From positions 1-31,817 of the forward strand of contig CAXEOX010000029.1 in NCBI GenBank assembly GCA_963997925.1: a stretch of 31,817 nucleotides of DNA. The letters run 5' to 3'. This document shows, piece by piece, positions 25,134-31,817 of this stretch. The DNA comes from UBA11650 sp963997925. Lineage in GTDB: Bacteria > Chloroflexota > Dehalococcoidia > Lucifugimonadales > UBA3495. Each line of letters opens with the position of its first letter. Positions within the stretch are counted from its first letter, which is position 1. Position numbers and translations under genes: made by a program. The notes below the pieces were generated by a model. It was not told the origin of the DNA and made no database searches. It saw only the letters and a list, made by a program, of their open reading frames with translations.

Positions 25134-26273
25134 TTACTTGGTTATGAAGTCGAATTTCTCGAAGCTGCCGTTGACTATGGGCTTGGAGTCCAGGCCCAGC
25201 CAGTCTTCCAAGAGGGTCGCGTAGATCCCCCGGAAGTCGTTGTTGAACTTAAGGTCTCCGTCCACCAGGGTTTCCGGGGCCAGAGACGGGTACTCGGCAT
25301 ACAGACCGCCCTTGACGACATCGCCTATCACGAAGGCCGCTCCGCCAGCGCCGTGGTCGGTCCCGGAGCCATTGTCATGGACCCGTCGGCCAAATTCCGT
25401 GAACAGCAGCAGCACAACGTTATCGCTGGCGTTGTGTTCCTTCAAGTCCGCGTAGAAATCTCCCACAGTTTGAGACAGATTGGTGGTGAGTCCGGCATGA
25501 GCGGACATCTGGGTGGCATGGGTGTCAAAGCTGTTATAGGGAGCAGTGGTGTACAGGATCCGGGTTCCCAGATCCGCGCAATGCACCTGGGCGATGTTCC
25601 GCATGTACTGGGACATGGAACTCGACCCGTACTCCACGGACGAGGAATATTTGGCGGTGGCGGTGGCCAGAATGTCAGCGCCGGTCATGGCGTCCATTCC
25701 GGTCTGCGACAGGTACTCCATGACCGGGCCGGTGCCCATCGAAGGGGAGTACATGCGAGCGAAGATATCCAAGGCTTGATTCCGCTCTTCTTCCATCTCG
25801 ATACTCGTGAGCACACCATAGGATTCCAGGCTGCCCACCGAAGCGACGGGTACGCCGGGCGCGGCCAGGGCTTTAGGCAAGCCCCGTCCGAAGTTCACTC
25901 CGGTCAGAACGTTTTCCTTGTTGGGGTCCAGATCACGGATCGCCCGCCCCAACCAACCTTCATCGGCCATTTTTGTCGGCTCGCAGGTGTGCCAGATGTC
26001 CATGGAGCGGAAGTGGGAGCGGTTGGGAGTGGGATAACCCACGCCCTGGATAACCGCCACTTTCCCGTCGTCGTAAAGCCCCTTCAGGGCGGACATATTG
26101 GGGTTGAATCCCAAAGTATCGTTTATCGGCAAGACTTGGTCTTCCGGGATCCGAACGTTGGGGCGATTGTCGTAGTACAGCGGGTTCGTGTAGGGAACCA
26201 GCGTATTCAGGATGTCGTTGCCCCCCGATAGTTGCAGGACTACCAGGACCGGGTCTTTCTTGGTGCTGGTCAT
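25134..26273 (-). CDS. DUF1501 family protein (sulfatase-like fold)
   Basis: A 379-residue protein of the DUF1501 family (PF07394), distantly related to alkaline phosphatase and sulfatases. Its start VLVVLQLSGGNDILNTLVPY and the segment FDTHATQMSAHAGLT are the family signature, along with LLLFTEFGRRVHDNGSGTDHGAGG, which probably carries metal ligands (Glu, Arg, Asp, His). Family members usually have a Tat signal peptide; this one starts straight in the domain, so it appears cytoplasmic or its leader is missing. GGAGG lies 4-5 nt before the ATG. Partner of the DUF1800 gene upstream (53 nt gap). The biochemical role is unknown. Confidence 0.9.
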   Translation of the reverse strand: MTSTKKDPVLVVLQLSGGNDILNTLVPYTNPLYYDNRPNVRIPEDQVLPINDTLGFNPNMSALKGLYDDGKVAVIQGVGYPTPNRSHFRSMDIWHTCEPTKMADEGWLGRAIRDLDPNKENVLTGVNFGRGLPKALAAPGVPVASVGSLESYGVLTSIEMEEERNQALDIFARMYSPSMGTGPVMEYLSQTGMDAMTGADILATATAKYSSSVEYGSSSMSQYMRNIAQVHCADLGTRILYTTAPYNSFDTHATQMSAHAGLTTNLSQTVGDFYADLKEHNASDNVVLLLFTEFGRRVHDNGSGTDHGAGGAAFVIGDVVKGGLYAEYPSLAPETLVDGDLKFNNDFRGIYATLLEDWLGLDSKPIVNGSFEKFDFITK

Positions 26274-26326
26274 TAAACCTCCGAGATCATGCTTTCAGCC
26301 TTCAGCGATCAGCAGTCAGGCCGAGC

Positions 26327-27733
26327 TTAGGCGAATTGATATTCCTGGGTTGAGACAATCAACTGGAGAAGTTGCCCGACCAATTGGGCGAACTCGTCCG
26401 AACTGGTGTCCAGATCTCCGGCCCCACCCACGTGATTCAGGAGCAATGACCGGGTCTCCTCCATCAGTCCGTAACCTCCAATCATCTCCAAGCAACCTTC
26501 AACCAAACGCTCTGCCGACATGGTGGGGCCCTCGGCGCTCAGACGTTTGATGATTGACCGGATGCCGGTGGACTTGATGGCGCCCATCTCGCCCGCTGCG
26601 AAGTTGATTCTCTCCAGCAGAGTCCCACTGTCGATCCACTCCTTGCCGGTATGCCAGCCCTCGACGGTGGGTGGGTTCAGCAGGTCCTGCCCCATATAGC
26701 GAATCTCCAACGATGCGTCGTACATGCGGGGCCTGGGTTTGGTGAAATCGCCCACCAGACGTAGCGTGCCAGCCACTAATTCGGCAGGGCTCTTAACCTT
26801 CGCGAACCGGGCGTTCTTGAAAGCATCGGAGTTGAACAACACTCGGAGCATGGAGCGAATCTCGTATCCAGAGCTGAAATACTCGTCTTCCAGCGCTTTG
26901 ATTGTGTCCGGGTCTTGGGGCGGTGTGATTTGCCACGCCGCGACCGCAGGCTCATCGGCGACGAAGAAGTTGTATAGGTGCCGGGATATGAACCGGGCGG
27001 TACTGGGCTGCTTGGCGATAATCGCGATGATGTCCTCGCCATTGAAATTGCCAGTCTCTCCCAGGAAAGTCTTCTGTTCGTCGTCATGGTCGAACTGGTT
27101 ATAGAGATAGGTGTTGTTGTGGCGGCCGTAGGGGTACCGGGGTATCGCGTTGGCGATGGTCCATCCGGTGAAGGCCCGGGCGCAATTCTGCACGTCCTCT
27201 TCGGAGTAGTTGGCTTGTCCGTCCATGCCGACTCCCATGGAGAAAAGCTCCAACAGCTCCCGCCCCCAGTTCTCGTTCACGGCCTCTTTGTGGCTCAGTT
27301 GGTTGTCCAGGTAATAAATCATGGCTGGATCGCTGGCCAGGCCCATGAGCAGGTCGGAGAAGCTGCCGAAGCCGTGGGCACGGAAATTGTTCAATTGAAC
27401 CAGGATCTGGTTGGCGGCCATGCACTTGGAATCGCCGACGCACAGGATGCCGTGCCAGAACAGGCAAATCTTCTCTTCCAATTGCCGGGGGGAGTTGACC
27501 ATGCGGTAGGTCCAGTAGCCCTGGTTGGCCATGATGCTGGTCATGTCACGCCAACCGTGCATGTACCGCTCCATCACGTCCATATCCATGTCGGGCTGCT
27601 TTTCCGGATGAAGCAACTCTTCAACCGTAGCTTCGTAACCGGCCGCGGCACGGCACTCCAGTTCTCCATAGGACGCACCGAATCCAGCTCTCCGCATCAG
27701 GTGGGCCATCAACAAGATATCGTCGCTTGCCAT
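26327..27733 (-). CDS. DUF1800 family protein
   Basis: A 468-residue mostly helical protein of the DUF1800 family (PF08811), nearly always encoded next to DUF1501. Family marks are LMRRAGFGASYGELE at the N-terminus, CLFWHGILCVGDSKC, the NENWGRELLELFSMGVG segment, FTGWTIANA, FISRHLYNFFVADEP, and the C-terminal PPTVEGWHTGKEW. AGGAG lies 10 nt before the ATG. It is first in the leftward operon DUF1800-DUF1501-NHL. Like its partner it lacks an obvious signal peptide. Function is unknown; the pair is often placed in polymer or extracellular-matter processing, which is inference. Confidence 0.92.
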   Translation of the reverse strand: MASDDILLMAHLMRRAGFGASYGELECRAAAGYEATVEELLHPEKQPDMDMDVMERYMHGWRDMTSIMANQGYWTYRMVNSPRQLEEKICLFWHGILCVGDSKCMAANQILVQLNNFRAHGFGSFSDLLMGLASDPAMIYYLDNQLSHKEAVNENWGRELLELFSMGVGMDGQANYSEEDVQNCARAFTGWTIANAIPRYPYGRHNNTYLYNQFDHDDEQKTFLGETGNFNGEDIIAIIAKQPSTARFISRHLYNFFVADEPAVAAWQITPPQDPDTIKALEDEYFSSGYEIRSMLRVLFNSDAFKNARFAKVKSPAELVAGTLRLVGDFTKPRPRMYDASLEIRYMGQDLLNPPTVEGWHTGKEWIDSGTLLERINFAAGEMGAIKSTGIRSIIKRLSAEGPTMSAERLVEGCLEMIGGYGLMEETRSLLLNHVGGAGDLDTSSDEFAQLVGQLLQLIVSTQEYQFA

Positions 27734-27904
27734 TCCCTTATCTCCTAATTTAAGCCGGCGCCCGGCATTTCTTCAACACTATCTAGAACAACCAGCCCAT
27801 TCCAACGCAGGCTGGTCTGGTATCTGCCGATATCAGGACGCTCTACATTGTAATGTCTCTCGCAAATATTAGGAATAGCCAGACAATCGATGTGATCAGG
27901 GGAC

Positions 27905-28321
27905 ATGACTGCTCCGCATGTGCTGTCTTCTGATCCATCGTTTGGGGCTGAGGAACATTCTTGCCGGGGTGGGCTTCCAGGACATTTACCATCACGAAAC
28001 GGACTTGCCGCCGAATCCTGCGTGGAGTTGGTTCAAGCCAGGAGCGGCGCTTTCGGTTACCGGGCAGGTGTAGGAACCAAAAACCAGGAGCGCCAGACCG
28101 GTCTCGGTTAGGTCTGCCGACCGGAAGCGCCCTTCGTCCAATGTCGGTAGGTCAAAGTCAGGTATGCGGTCGCCAGGGCCAAGGTCATCCGTGCCGAAGG
28201 ACATGTCACCCAGCACCACCGGCATCGAAAGATGCTCGAGGCGGTATCGCCTGCCAGCGGCCACATCTCTATCGGTTGTAGTTGAAAGATCCCTGTCTTC
28301 TTGTATCGCGAGTTCCGTCAT
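27905..28321 (-). pseudogene. Redoxin/deiodinase-like gene, frameshifted and truncated
   Basis: Starting at ATG 28321 (GGAGG 7 nt upstream), the first 100 residues read as a thioredoxin-fold redoxin of deiodinase-like type: DFDLPTLDEGRFRSADL, then LLVFGSYTCPVTESAAPGL with the active-site Cys. A one-base loss near 28004 shifts the frame; the other frame continues as RFVMVNVLEAHPGKNVPQP and QTMDQKTAHAE. Homology ends near 27910, where the family would still need about 60 residues, so the 3' end is deleted. The region from 27734 to 27904 has no gene that I can see. Relatives in other bacteria sometimes use selenocysteine at this site; here it is Cys. Confidence 0.7.
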
Positions 28322-28498
28322 CGTTAACGCCTCCATCTTTCTGGTATCACTGGGTAAGATGCAGGCGGGTTTTTGGCGATATCATCCGAACGACTGATTT
28401 TCCAATCAATCAAAGGGGTGAACCGGAACGATCTGTGCGGATGGGAATTGGGGGCGACTGGGGACCGGGTGTCGAAGCACAGAGGGGTTAGGCCGGAC

Positions 28499-30364
28499 TT
28501 ACCCGCCCCACGCAGCCAGCTTTTCGTCCAGTTCCATCTTGGTGCGGTCGTATTCTTCGCCCTTGCTGGCAATCAACTCCAGGTCCCGCTGCTCCGAGGC
28601 TTCTTCCAGTTCTAGCTGAATCTCTAGAAGGCGCGTTTCGAGACCGTCGATGATTCGAATCATGTGTTCGTCGGCCGCCGGTGAGGGCGATTTCTTTTCT
28701 TGTTGGGGCCGTGACCTGGAAGGCCGGGCCTTTTTAGGGGCCGCAGGCTCTTCGGCCTTTTCCTTGTCGCTTTCCAACCACTCTTCGAAGGTGCCGAGGA
28801 ATTGTTGTAGCTCTCCATCCTCTACGACCCATAGCTCTTGTGCTAACAGCGAGGCGAATTGGCGGTCGTGGGAGACGAAGAGAAGAGTGCCCTCGTAGGC
28901 CAACAGCACCTGCTCAAGGGCCTCACGGCTGGGGATGTCCAGGTGGGTGGTGGGCTCGTCGAGAATGAGCAGGTTGGGCTCGTGGACCAGCAGACGTGCT
29001 AGAGCCAGCCTGCTGCGCTCCCCACCGCTGCAATCGCCCACCTGCCGGAAAACGTCCTCCCCTTGGAACAGGAACCGGGCCAGATAGGACCGCGCCTCTC
29101 CGAATGACATCTCCTTGGCGTCCAGCATGGAGTCGAGTACCGAGGTGTCCAAATCCAGGTCGTCGAGACCCTGCCGGTGATATCCCACCGCCACGTTGCG
29201 TCCCAAAGTGATTCTTCCACTGACCGGTGGCAGCAACCCGAGGAGGGTCGCGAGGAGAGTGGTCTTACCGGTACCGTTGGGACCAACCAAGGCGACTCGA
29301 GAGCCGCGCTCCAGCTTCATATCCGGGACCGAAAACAACTCGATCGGGGGATCGTTGTCGGGATATCCCACGGTCAACCCGTGGGTTCTGAGAACCGTTT
29401 GATCCGACCTTTGGAAAGTCCTGCTTGAGAGCGTGATCGCCCGGTCGTTCTCCACCTGGTCGATTCTTTCCAGACGGTTCAACCGGGTCTGCCGCCCCTT
29501 GGCTTCCCGGGCTCTTTGGCCGGCATGGTATCGCCGGATGAAATCTTCTTCCTTGGCTATGAATTCCTGTTGCTTGGCATACTCCCGCTGGCGAGTCAGA
29601 GCCCGCTCCGCCTTCAGTGTGCGGAACTTGGAGTAGTTGCCAACGTAGTGTTCTATCCCACCGTGGTCCAGGTCCCACACCTGATTCACCGTTCGGTCCA
29701 GGAAATACCTGTCGTGGGAGACGACGACGACGGCTGATGGGTAGTGCGTTAAGAAGCGCTCCAGCCAAGCCAAGCCCTTCATGTCCAGATGGTTGGTAGG
29801 CTCATCCAATATCAATAGGTTGGGTTCGCCCAGCAAAGCCTGGGCCAAAGCAACTCTAGCCCGTTCTCCTCCACTGGCATGGGCGGCCGGGGTTTGCAGT
29901 GCTCGTTGGGTAAGGCCAAGTCCCTCGACCATCCGGTCCATCGTGTTCTCGTAGGAATAACCGCCCAGCGATTCGTACTCGTCCAACAACGCAGCGTAGC
30001 GTTCGCCTACTTGGTCATCGTCATCGGCGTTAGTCTGGTCGAGGTCGCGGGCGCCGGTTTCCATCGCGTCTTCCAGCCACTTCAGCCGGTCGAAAGCGGT
30101 CATGATTTCGTCTTTCAAGGAGCCGGACACCGTCATTTCAGGTGCCTGGGGCACGTACCCAACCCGCATCCCTCGAGCCAGTTTCACCGAGCCGGCGCTG
30201 GGATCAAGCCCACCGGTGAGTATCTCGAGCAGGGAGGTTTTGCCGCCGCCGTTGGGACCGACGATGCCGATGCGCGCCCGCTCATTAATCTCCACATTTA
30301 TGTTCGAGAAGATTATGTCCACGCCATAGGTGATGCCGATGCTTGAAGTCGTTAGGAGGGGCAT
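28499..30364 (-). CDS. ABC-F ATPase (Uup/EttA-like)
   Basis: A 621-residue protein with two ABC ATPase domains and no membrane segment, as in ABC-F translation factors that act on the ribosome. Domain 1 has Walker A GPNGGGKTSL (about residue 36), signature SGGERARVALAQ and Walker B LLILDEPTNHLD. A charged linker follows (KQQEFIAKEEDFIRRYHAGQ, the P-site tRNA interaction motif region). Domain 2 has GPNGTGKTTLL, CSGGERSRLALARLL and LLILDEPTTHLD. A C-terminal coiled coil with Lys/Pro-rich linker ends the protein. ATG 30364 is chosen because the domain begins there; the open frame extends to 30496, but the added 44 residues are unlike the family. AAGGAG lies about 12 nt upstream. Confidence 0.9.
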   Translation of the reverse strand: MPLLTTSSIGITYGVDIIFSNINVEINERARIGIVGPNGGGKTSLLEILTGGLDPSAGSVKLARGMRVGYVPQAPEMTVSGSLKDEIMTAFDRLKWLEDAMETGARDLDQTNADDDDQVGERYAALLDEYESLGGYSYENTMDRMVEGLGLTQRALQTPAAHASGGERARVALAQALLGEPNLLILDEPTNHLDMKGLAWLERFLTHYPSAVVVVSHDRYFLDRTVNQVWDLDHGGIEHYVGNYSKFRTLKAERALTRQREYAKQQEFIAKEEDFIRRYHAGQRAREAKGRQTRLNRLERIDQVENDRAITLSSRTFQRSDQTVLRTHGLTVGYPDNDPPIELFSVPDMKLERGSRVALVGPNGTGKTTLLATLLGLLPPVSGRITLGRNVAVGYHRQGLDDLDLDTSVLDSMLDAKEMSFGEARSYLARFLFQGEDVFRQVGDCSGGERSRLALARLLVHEPNLLILDEPTTHLDIPSREALEQVLLAYEGTLLFVSHDRQFASLLAQELWVVEDGELQQFLGTFEEWLESDKEKAEEPAAPKKARPSRSRPQQEKKSPSPAADEHMIRIIDGLETRLLEIQLELEEASEQRDLELIASKGEEYDRTKMELDEKLAAWGG

Positions 30365-30415
30365 CCGACGGTCAGGTCTCCTTGGAGAGGGATTTAGATA
30401 TGGTAGGGCGAGGCG

Positions 30416-30437
30416 AGATAATGTATGGAGATTATCT
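30416..30437. promoter_or_regulatory. Inverted repeat in the leader of the ABC-F gene
   Basis: AGATAAT (30416-30422) and ATTATCT (30431-30437) form a 7-bp dyad with an 8-nt loop, about 52 nt before the ABC-F start. It could be an operator or a leader hairpin. The remaining bases from 30438 to 30636 hold nothing else that I recognise. Confidence 0.35.
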
Positions 30438-30636
30438 ATAGAATGGTTCTTTAGCACCGGTTGATTGGACCGAAGCCGTTGGTCTGTGGCAAGCACGTTT
30501 CCGTCGTCTTACTAGGAGGTTTTTGGGGACAATACCGCCGTGCGAGGGTTGACGGAACCAGTGGTCGAACGTCCCGGAGGGCGTAGGGGAGCAACGAGAG
30601 ACTGTAGGCGCTGATAATGTTCAAGCGCCGACTCTG

Positions 30637-30762
30637 TTATCTTCGAGCCCCCTTCAGGTTCTTCTTTAGCCCGTTGGTCCTGACCGCCGACTTATTGATG
30701 CGCTCGACGAATTCCTCTACCGTTTCTACCTTCTTTTCCTGCTTGGCCTTGGACTTAACCAT
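30637..30762 (-). CDS. Small Lys-rich protein (41 aa)
   Basis: A short gene read leftwards from ATG 30762 to TAA 30637-30639, with GGGAG 9 nt upstream. The 41-residue product is highly charged, with blocks such as KSKAKQEKKVETVEEFVERI and a basic C-terminus (LKKNLKGARR). It should be soluble and largely helical, and could bind nucleic acid or the ribosome. It is too short for firm family assignment and I do not recognise it. It lies upstream of the ABC-F gene on the same strand with a 272-nt gap. The 269 bases between it and the divergent beta-sandwich gene hold no other gene. Confidence 0.6.
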   Translation of the reverse strand: MVKSKAKQEKKVETVEEFVERINKSAVRTNGLKKNLKGARR

Positions 30763-31031
30763 GATTGATTTCTCCCTATATTCGCTGCTCAGGAATGGGG
30801 GCATGCAACTGCCAAATAACGTACCCCAGGCCTTCCTGATTCTTCTCGAACGTACTCATTAACGGTTCCCGAATATCATACACCAATCGGATCACTCAAA
30901 CCTACCGAAATCGCCGCAGGGTGTGGGAGCTTAGTCCCGTCAAACAAAACCGCCGATCCCGGATGCGGAAACCATCGGTGGAAATCGAGTATCATGGGCC
31001 TTCAAAATATGTGCTGTTATTAGGAGATGAG

Positions 31032-31550
31032 ATGCCAAGAGCAACGGTATATCTAGGAGAAACCTCCGGACAAACGCTGGTAAATGGAACCTGGAAGTAT
31101 GCTAAGGGTTACGTGCCCGGCCAAGCCAATGAGGGACTGGTGGAGCAGGCCGAGGGCAGCCCCGCCCGCCTGGCCGATTTCGACGATTCGGGATGGGACA
31201 CCTGCAACGATCTAACAGAGCGCATGTCCCACGGCTTCAGCTTCATGTGGTACCGGATCAAGGTGACGTTCCCCGACCAAGTGGACGGACATCCGGTGAA
31301 CGGGATGCGCGTCCAGTTCGAGACTTGCATCGACGATTACGGTGAGCTTTGGGTCGACGGCGAGTGCAACCGGGACCGTGGCGCCATCCAGGGCTTCAAC
31401 GTGCCCCAGCGGGTGCTAATAAGCGGCGACGCCAAGCCCGGCGAGCAACACACCATCGCCATGCTAGCGGCCAACGGCCCCCTAGCCGCCCCCGGCGGCA
31501 CCGTCTTTGTCCGCTACGCGAACCTAGGCTTCGAGTGGACCGGGGTTTAA
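31032..31550 (+). CDS. Beta-sandwich (sugar-binding jelly-roll-like) protein
   Basis: A 172-residue protein that resembles the sugar-binding domain of family 2 glycosidases and related galactose-binding folds. Typical marks are FDDSGWDT, MWYRIKVTFP and CIDDYGELWVDGE, followed by the VPQRVLISGDAKPGEQHTIA strand pair and a final aromatic-rich strand. There are no catalytic residues, so binding or a cupin-like role is more likely than hydrolysis. GGAG lies 5 nt before ATG 31032; an open frame reaching back to 30921 lacks such a site and adds an Arg-rich tail. No signal peptide is seen. It stands alone on its strand. Family placement is tentative. Confidence 0.7.
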   Translation: MPRATVYLGETSGQTLVNGTWKYAKGYVPGQANEGLVEQAEGSPARLADFDDSGWDTCNDLTERMSHGFSFMWYRIKVTFPDQVDGHPVNGMRVQFETCIDDYGELWVDGECNRDRGAIQGFNVPQRVLISGDAKPGEQHTIAMLAANGPLAAPGGTVFVRYANLGFEWTGV

Positions 31551-31700
31551 CGCCGGGAGTCACTTAAGGTCTTCCCAAGGGTCGAGGCCGGGATGCTATA
31601 CTTGAAAAACCCACTCTAAAAACCTCCTAAGGCATCCCGGCTCTCGCCGACCACCAACGGTCCAACAAGTAGCCGGAATCGCCACCACACCACTCTCCAA

Positions 31701-31775
31701 GCCGGTGTAGCTCAGTGGCAGAGCAGCTGTTTCGTAAACAGCAGGTCAAGGGTTCGACTCCCCTCACCGGCTCCA
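31701..31775 (+). tRNA. tRNA-Thr(CGU), CCA encoded
   Basis: A 75-base cloverleaf: acceptor stem GCCGGTG/CACCGGC, D-arm GCTC...GAGC, anticodon stem GCTGT/ACAGC with loop TTCGTAA (anticodon CGT), 5-nt variable loop and a T-arm with TTCGACT. The discriminator is T and the CCA end is encoded. A TATACT box lies at 31597-31602, about 100 nt upstream, but the -35 is poor. Confidence 0.95.
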
Positions 31776-31794
31776 TTTCTTAGGCACAAATAAG

Positions 31795-31817
31795 GCCCCT
31801 AACCAAGTGGCAGGGGC
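31795..31817 (+). terminator. Probable tRNA terminator hairpin, cut by window end
   Basis: GCCCCT (31795-31800) and AGGGGC (31812-31817) form a 6-bp stem with an 11-nt loop, 19 nt after the tRNA. The bases that would show a T-run lie outside the window. Confidence 0.4.

Noticed and set aside
25353..26231. 292-codon plus-strand frame opposite the DUF1501 gene
   Set aside because: Antisense shadow of a clear family member; composition is skewed and it has no ribosome binding site or domain.
26978..27748. 256-codon plus-strand frame opposite the DUF1800 gene
   Set aside because: Same reason: antisense shadow of a well-recognised gene, Val/Gly/His-rich with no motif.
30607..30629. Hairpin GGCGCT...AGCGCC after the 41-residue gene as a terminator
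   Set aside because: The stem has 6 bp with a long loop and no T-run on either strand.
1..31817. CRISPR array, prophage or insertion sequence
   Set aside because: No regularly spaced direct repeats, phage structural genes, integrase or transposase were seen.

Overview
The window looks like a stretch of a free-living bacterial chromosome, moderately GC-rich by eye. Its gene mix recalls SAR202-type Chloroflexota (Dehalococcoidia): flavin and F420-type oxidoreductases, a Baeyer-Villiger monooxygenase, a luciferase-like monooxygenase, MFS exporters, alpha/beta hydrolases, creatinase-like M24 proteins and a DUF1800/DUF1501/NHL operon. This lineage guess is inference from gene content; there is no rRNA or other phylogenetic marker here. 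Genes lie on both strands in short units with clear GGAG-type ribosome binding sites. At least five loci are visibly decayed.

Layout. 0.2-5.3 kb: an MFS permease convergent with a DsbA/FrnE-like oxidoreductase, a broken lipoprotein gene with about 100-residue repeats, a Tag-like DNA glycosylase relative, and an M24 protein missing two of five metal ligands. 5.4-12.7 kb: a Baeyer-Villiger monooxygenase, a heavily decayed acyl-CoA dehydrogenase, an F420-type nitroreductase, an MFS exporter that seems to start at ATA, a MetX-like alpha/beta hydrolase, and a second permease related to the first. 13.0-17.0 kb: an SDR, an unrecognised 194-residue protein, a tiny membrane protein with its own terminator, an acetylesterase-like hydrolase, and a translationally coupled CMD/AhpD pair. 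17.1-18.5 kb: remnants of DUF5666, YceI-like and DNRLRE-like proteins. 18.5-23.8 kb: a luciferase-like oxidoreductase, a cupin, an HbpS/GlcG protein, a two-domain rhodanese and an S9 oligopeptidase. 24.0-27.7 kb: the DUF1800-DUF1501-NHL operon, read leftwards. 27.9-31.8 kb: a truncated redoxin/deiodinase-like pseudogene, an ABC-F ATPase, a 41-residue Lys-rich protein, a beta-sandwich protein and tRNA-Thr(CGU).

The most important observation is the rhodanese at 20890-21717. Its frame is interrupted by one TGA (21589-21591) at exactly the catalytic-cysteine position of the C-terminal rhodanese domain. The remaining 41 codons continue in frame to the expected family C-terminus. Eleven nucleotides after the TGA is a perfect 6-bp hairpin with a GGC loop, which is the spacing and form expected of a bacterial SECIS element. 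The best reading is a selenocysteine sulfurtransferase that an automatic annotation would truncate before its active site.

Functionally the intact genes suggest oxidation and hydrolysis of diverse organic molecules (monooxygenases, hydrolases, SDR, peptidases), export or uptake by MFS carriers, and thiol/selenol redox chemistry (DsbA-like, AhpD, rhodanese). These links are inferred from family membership and position only.
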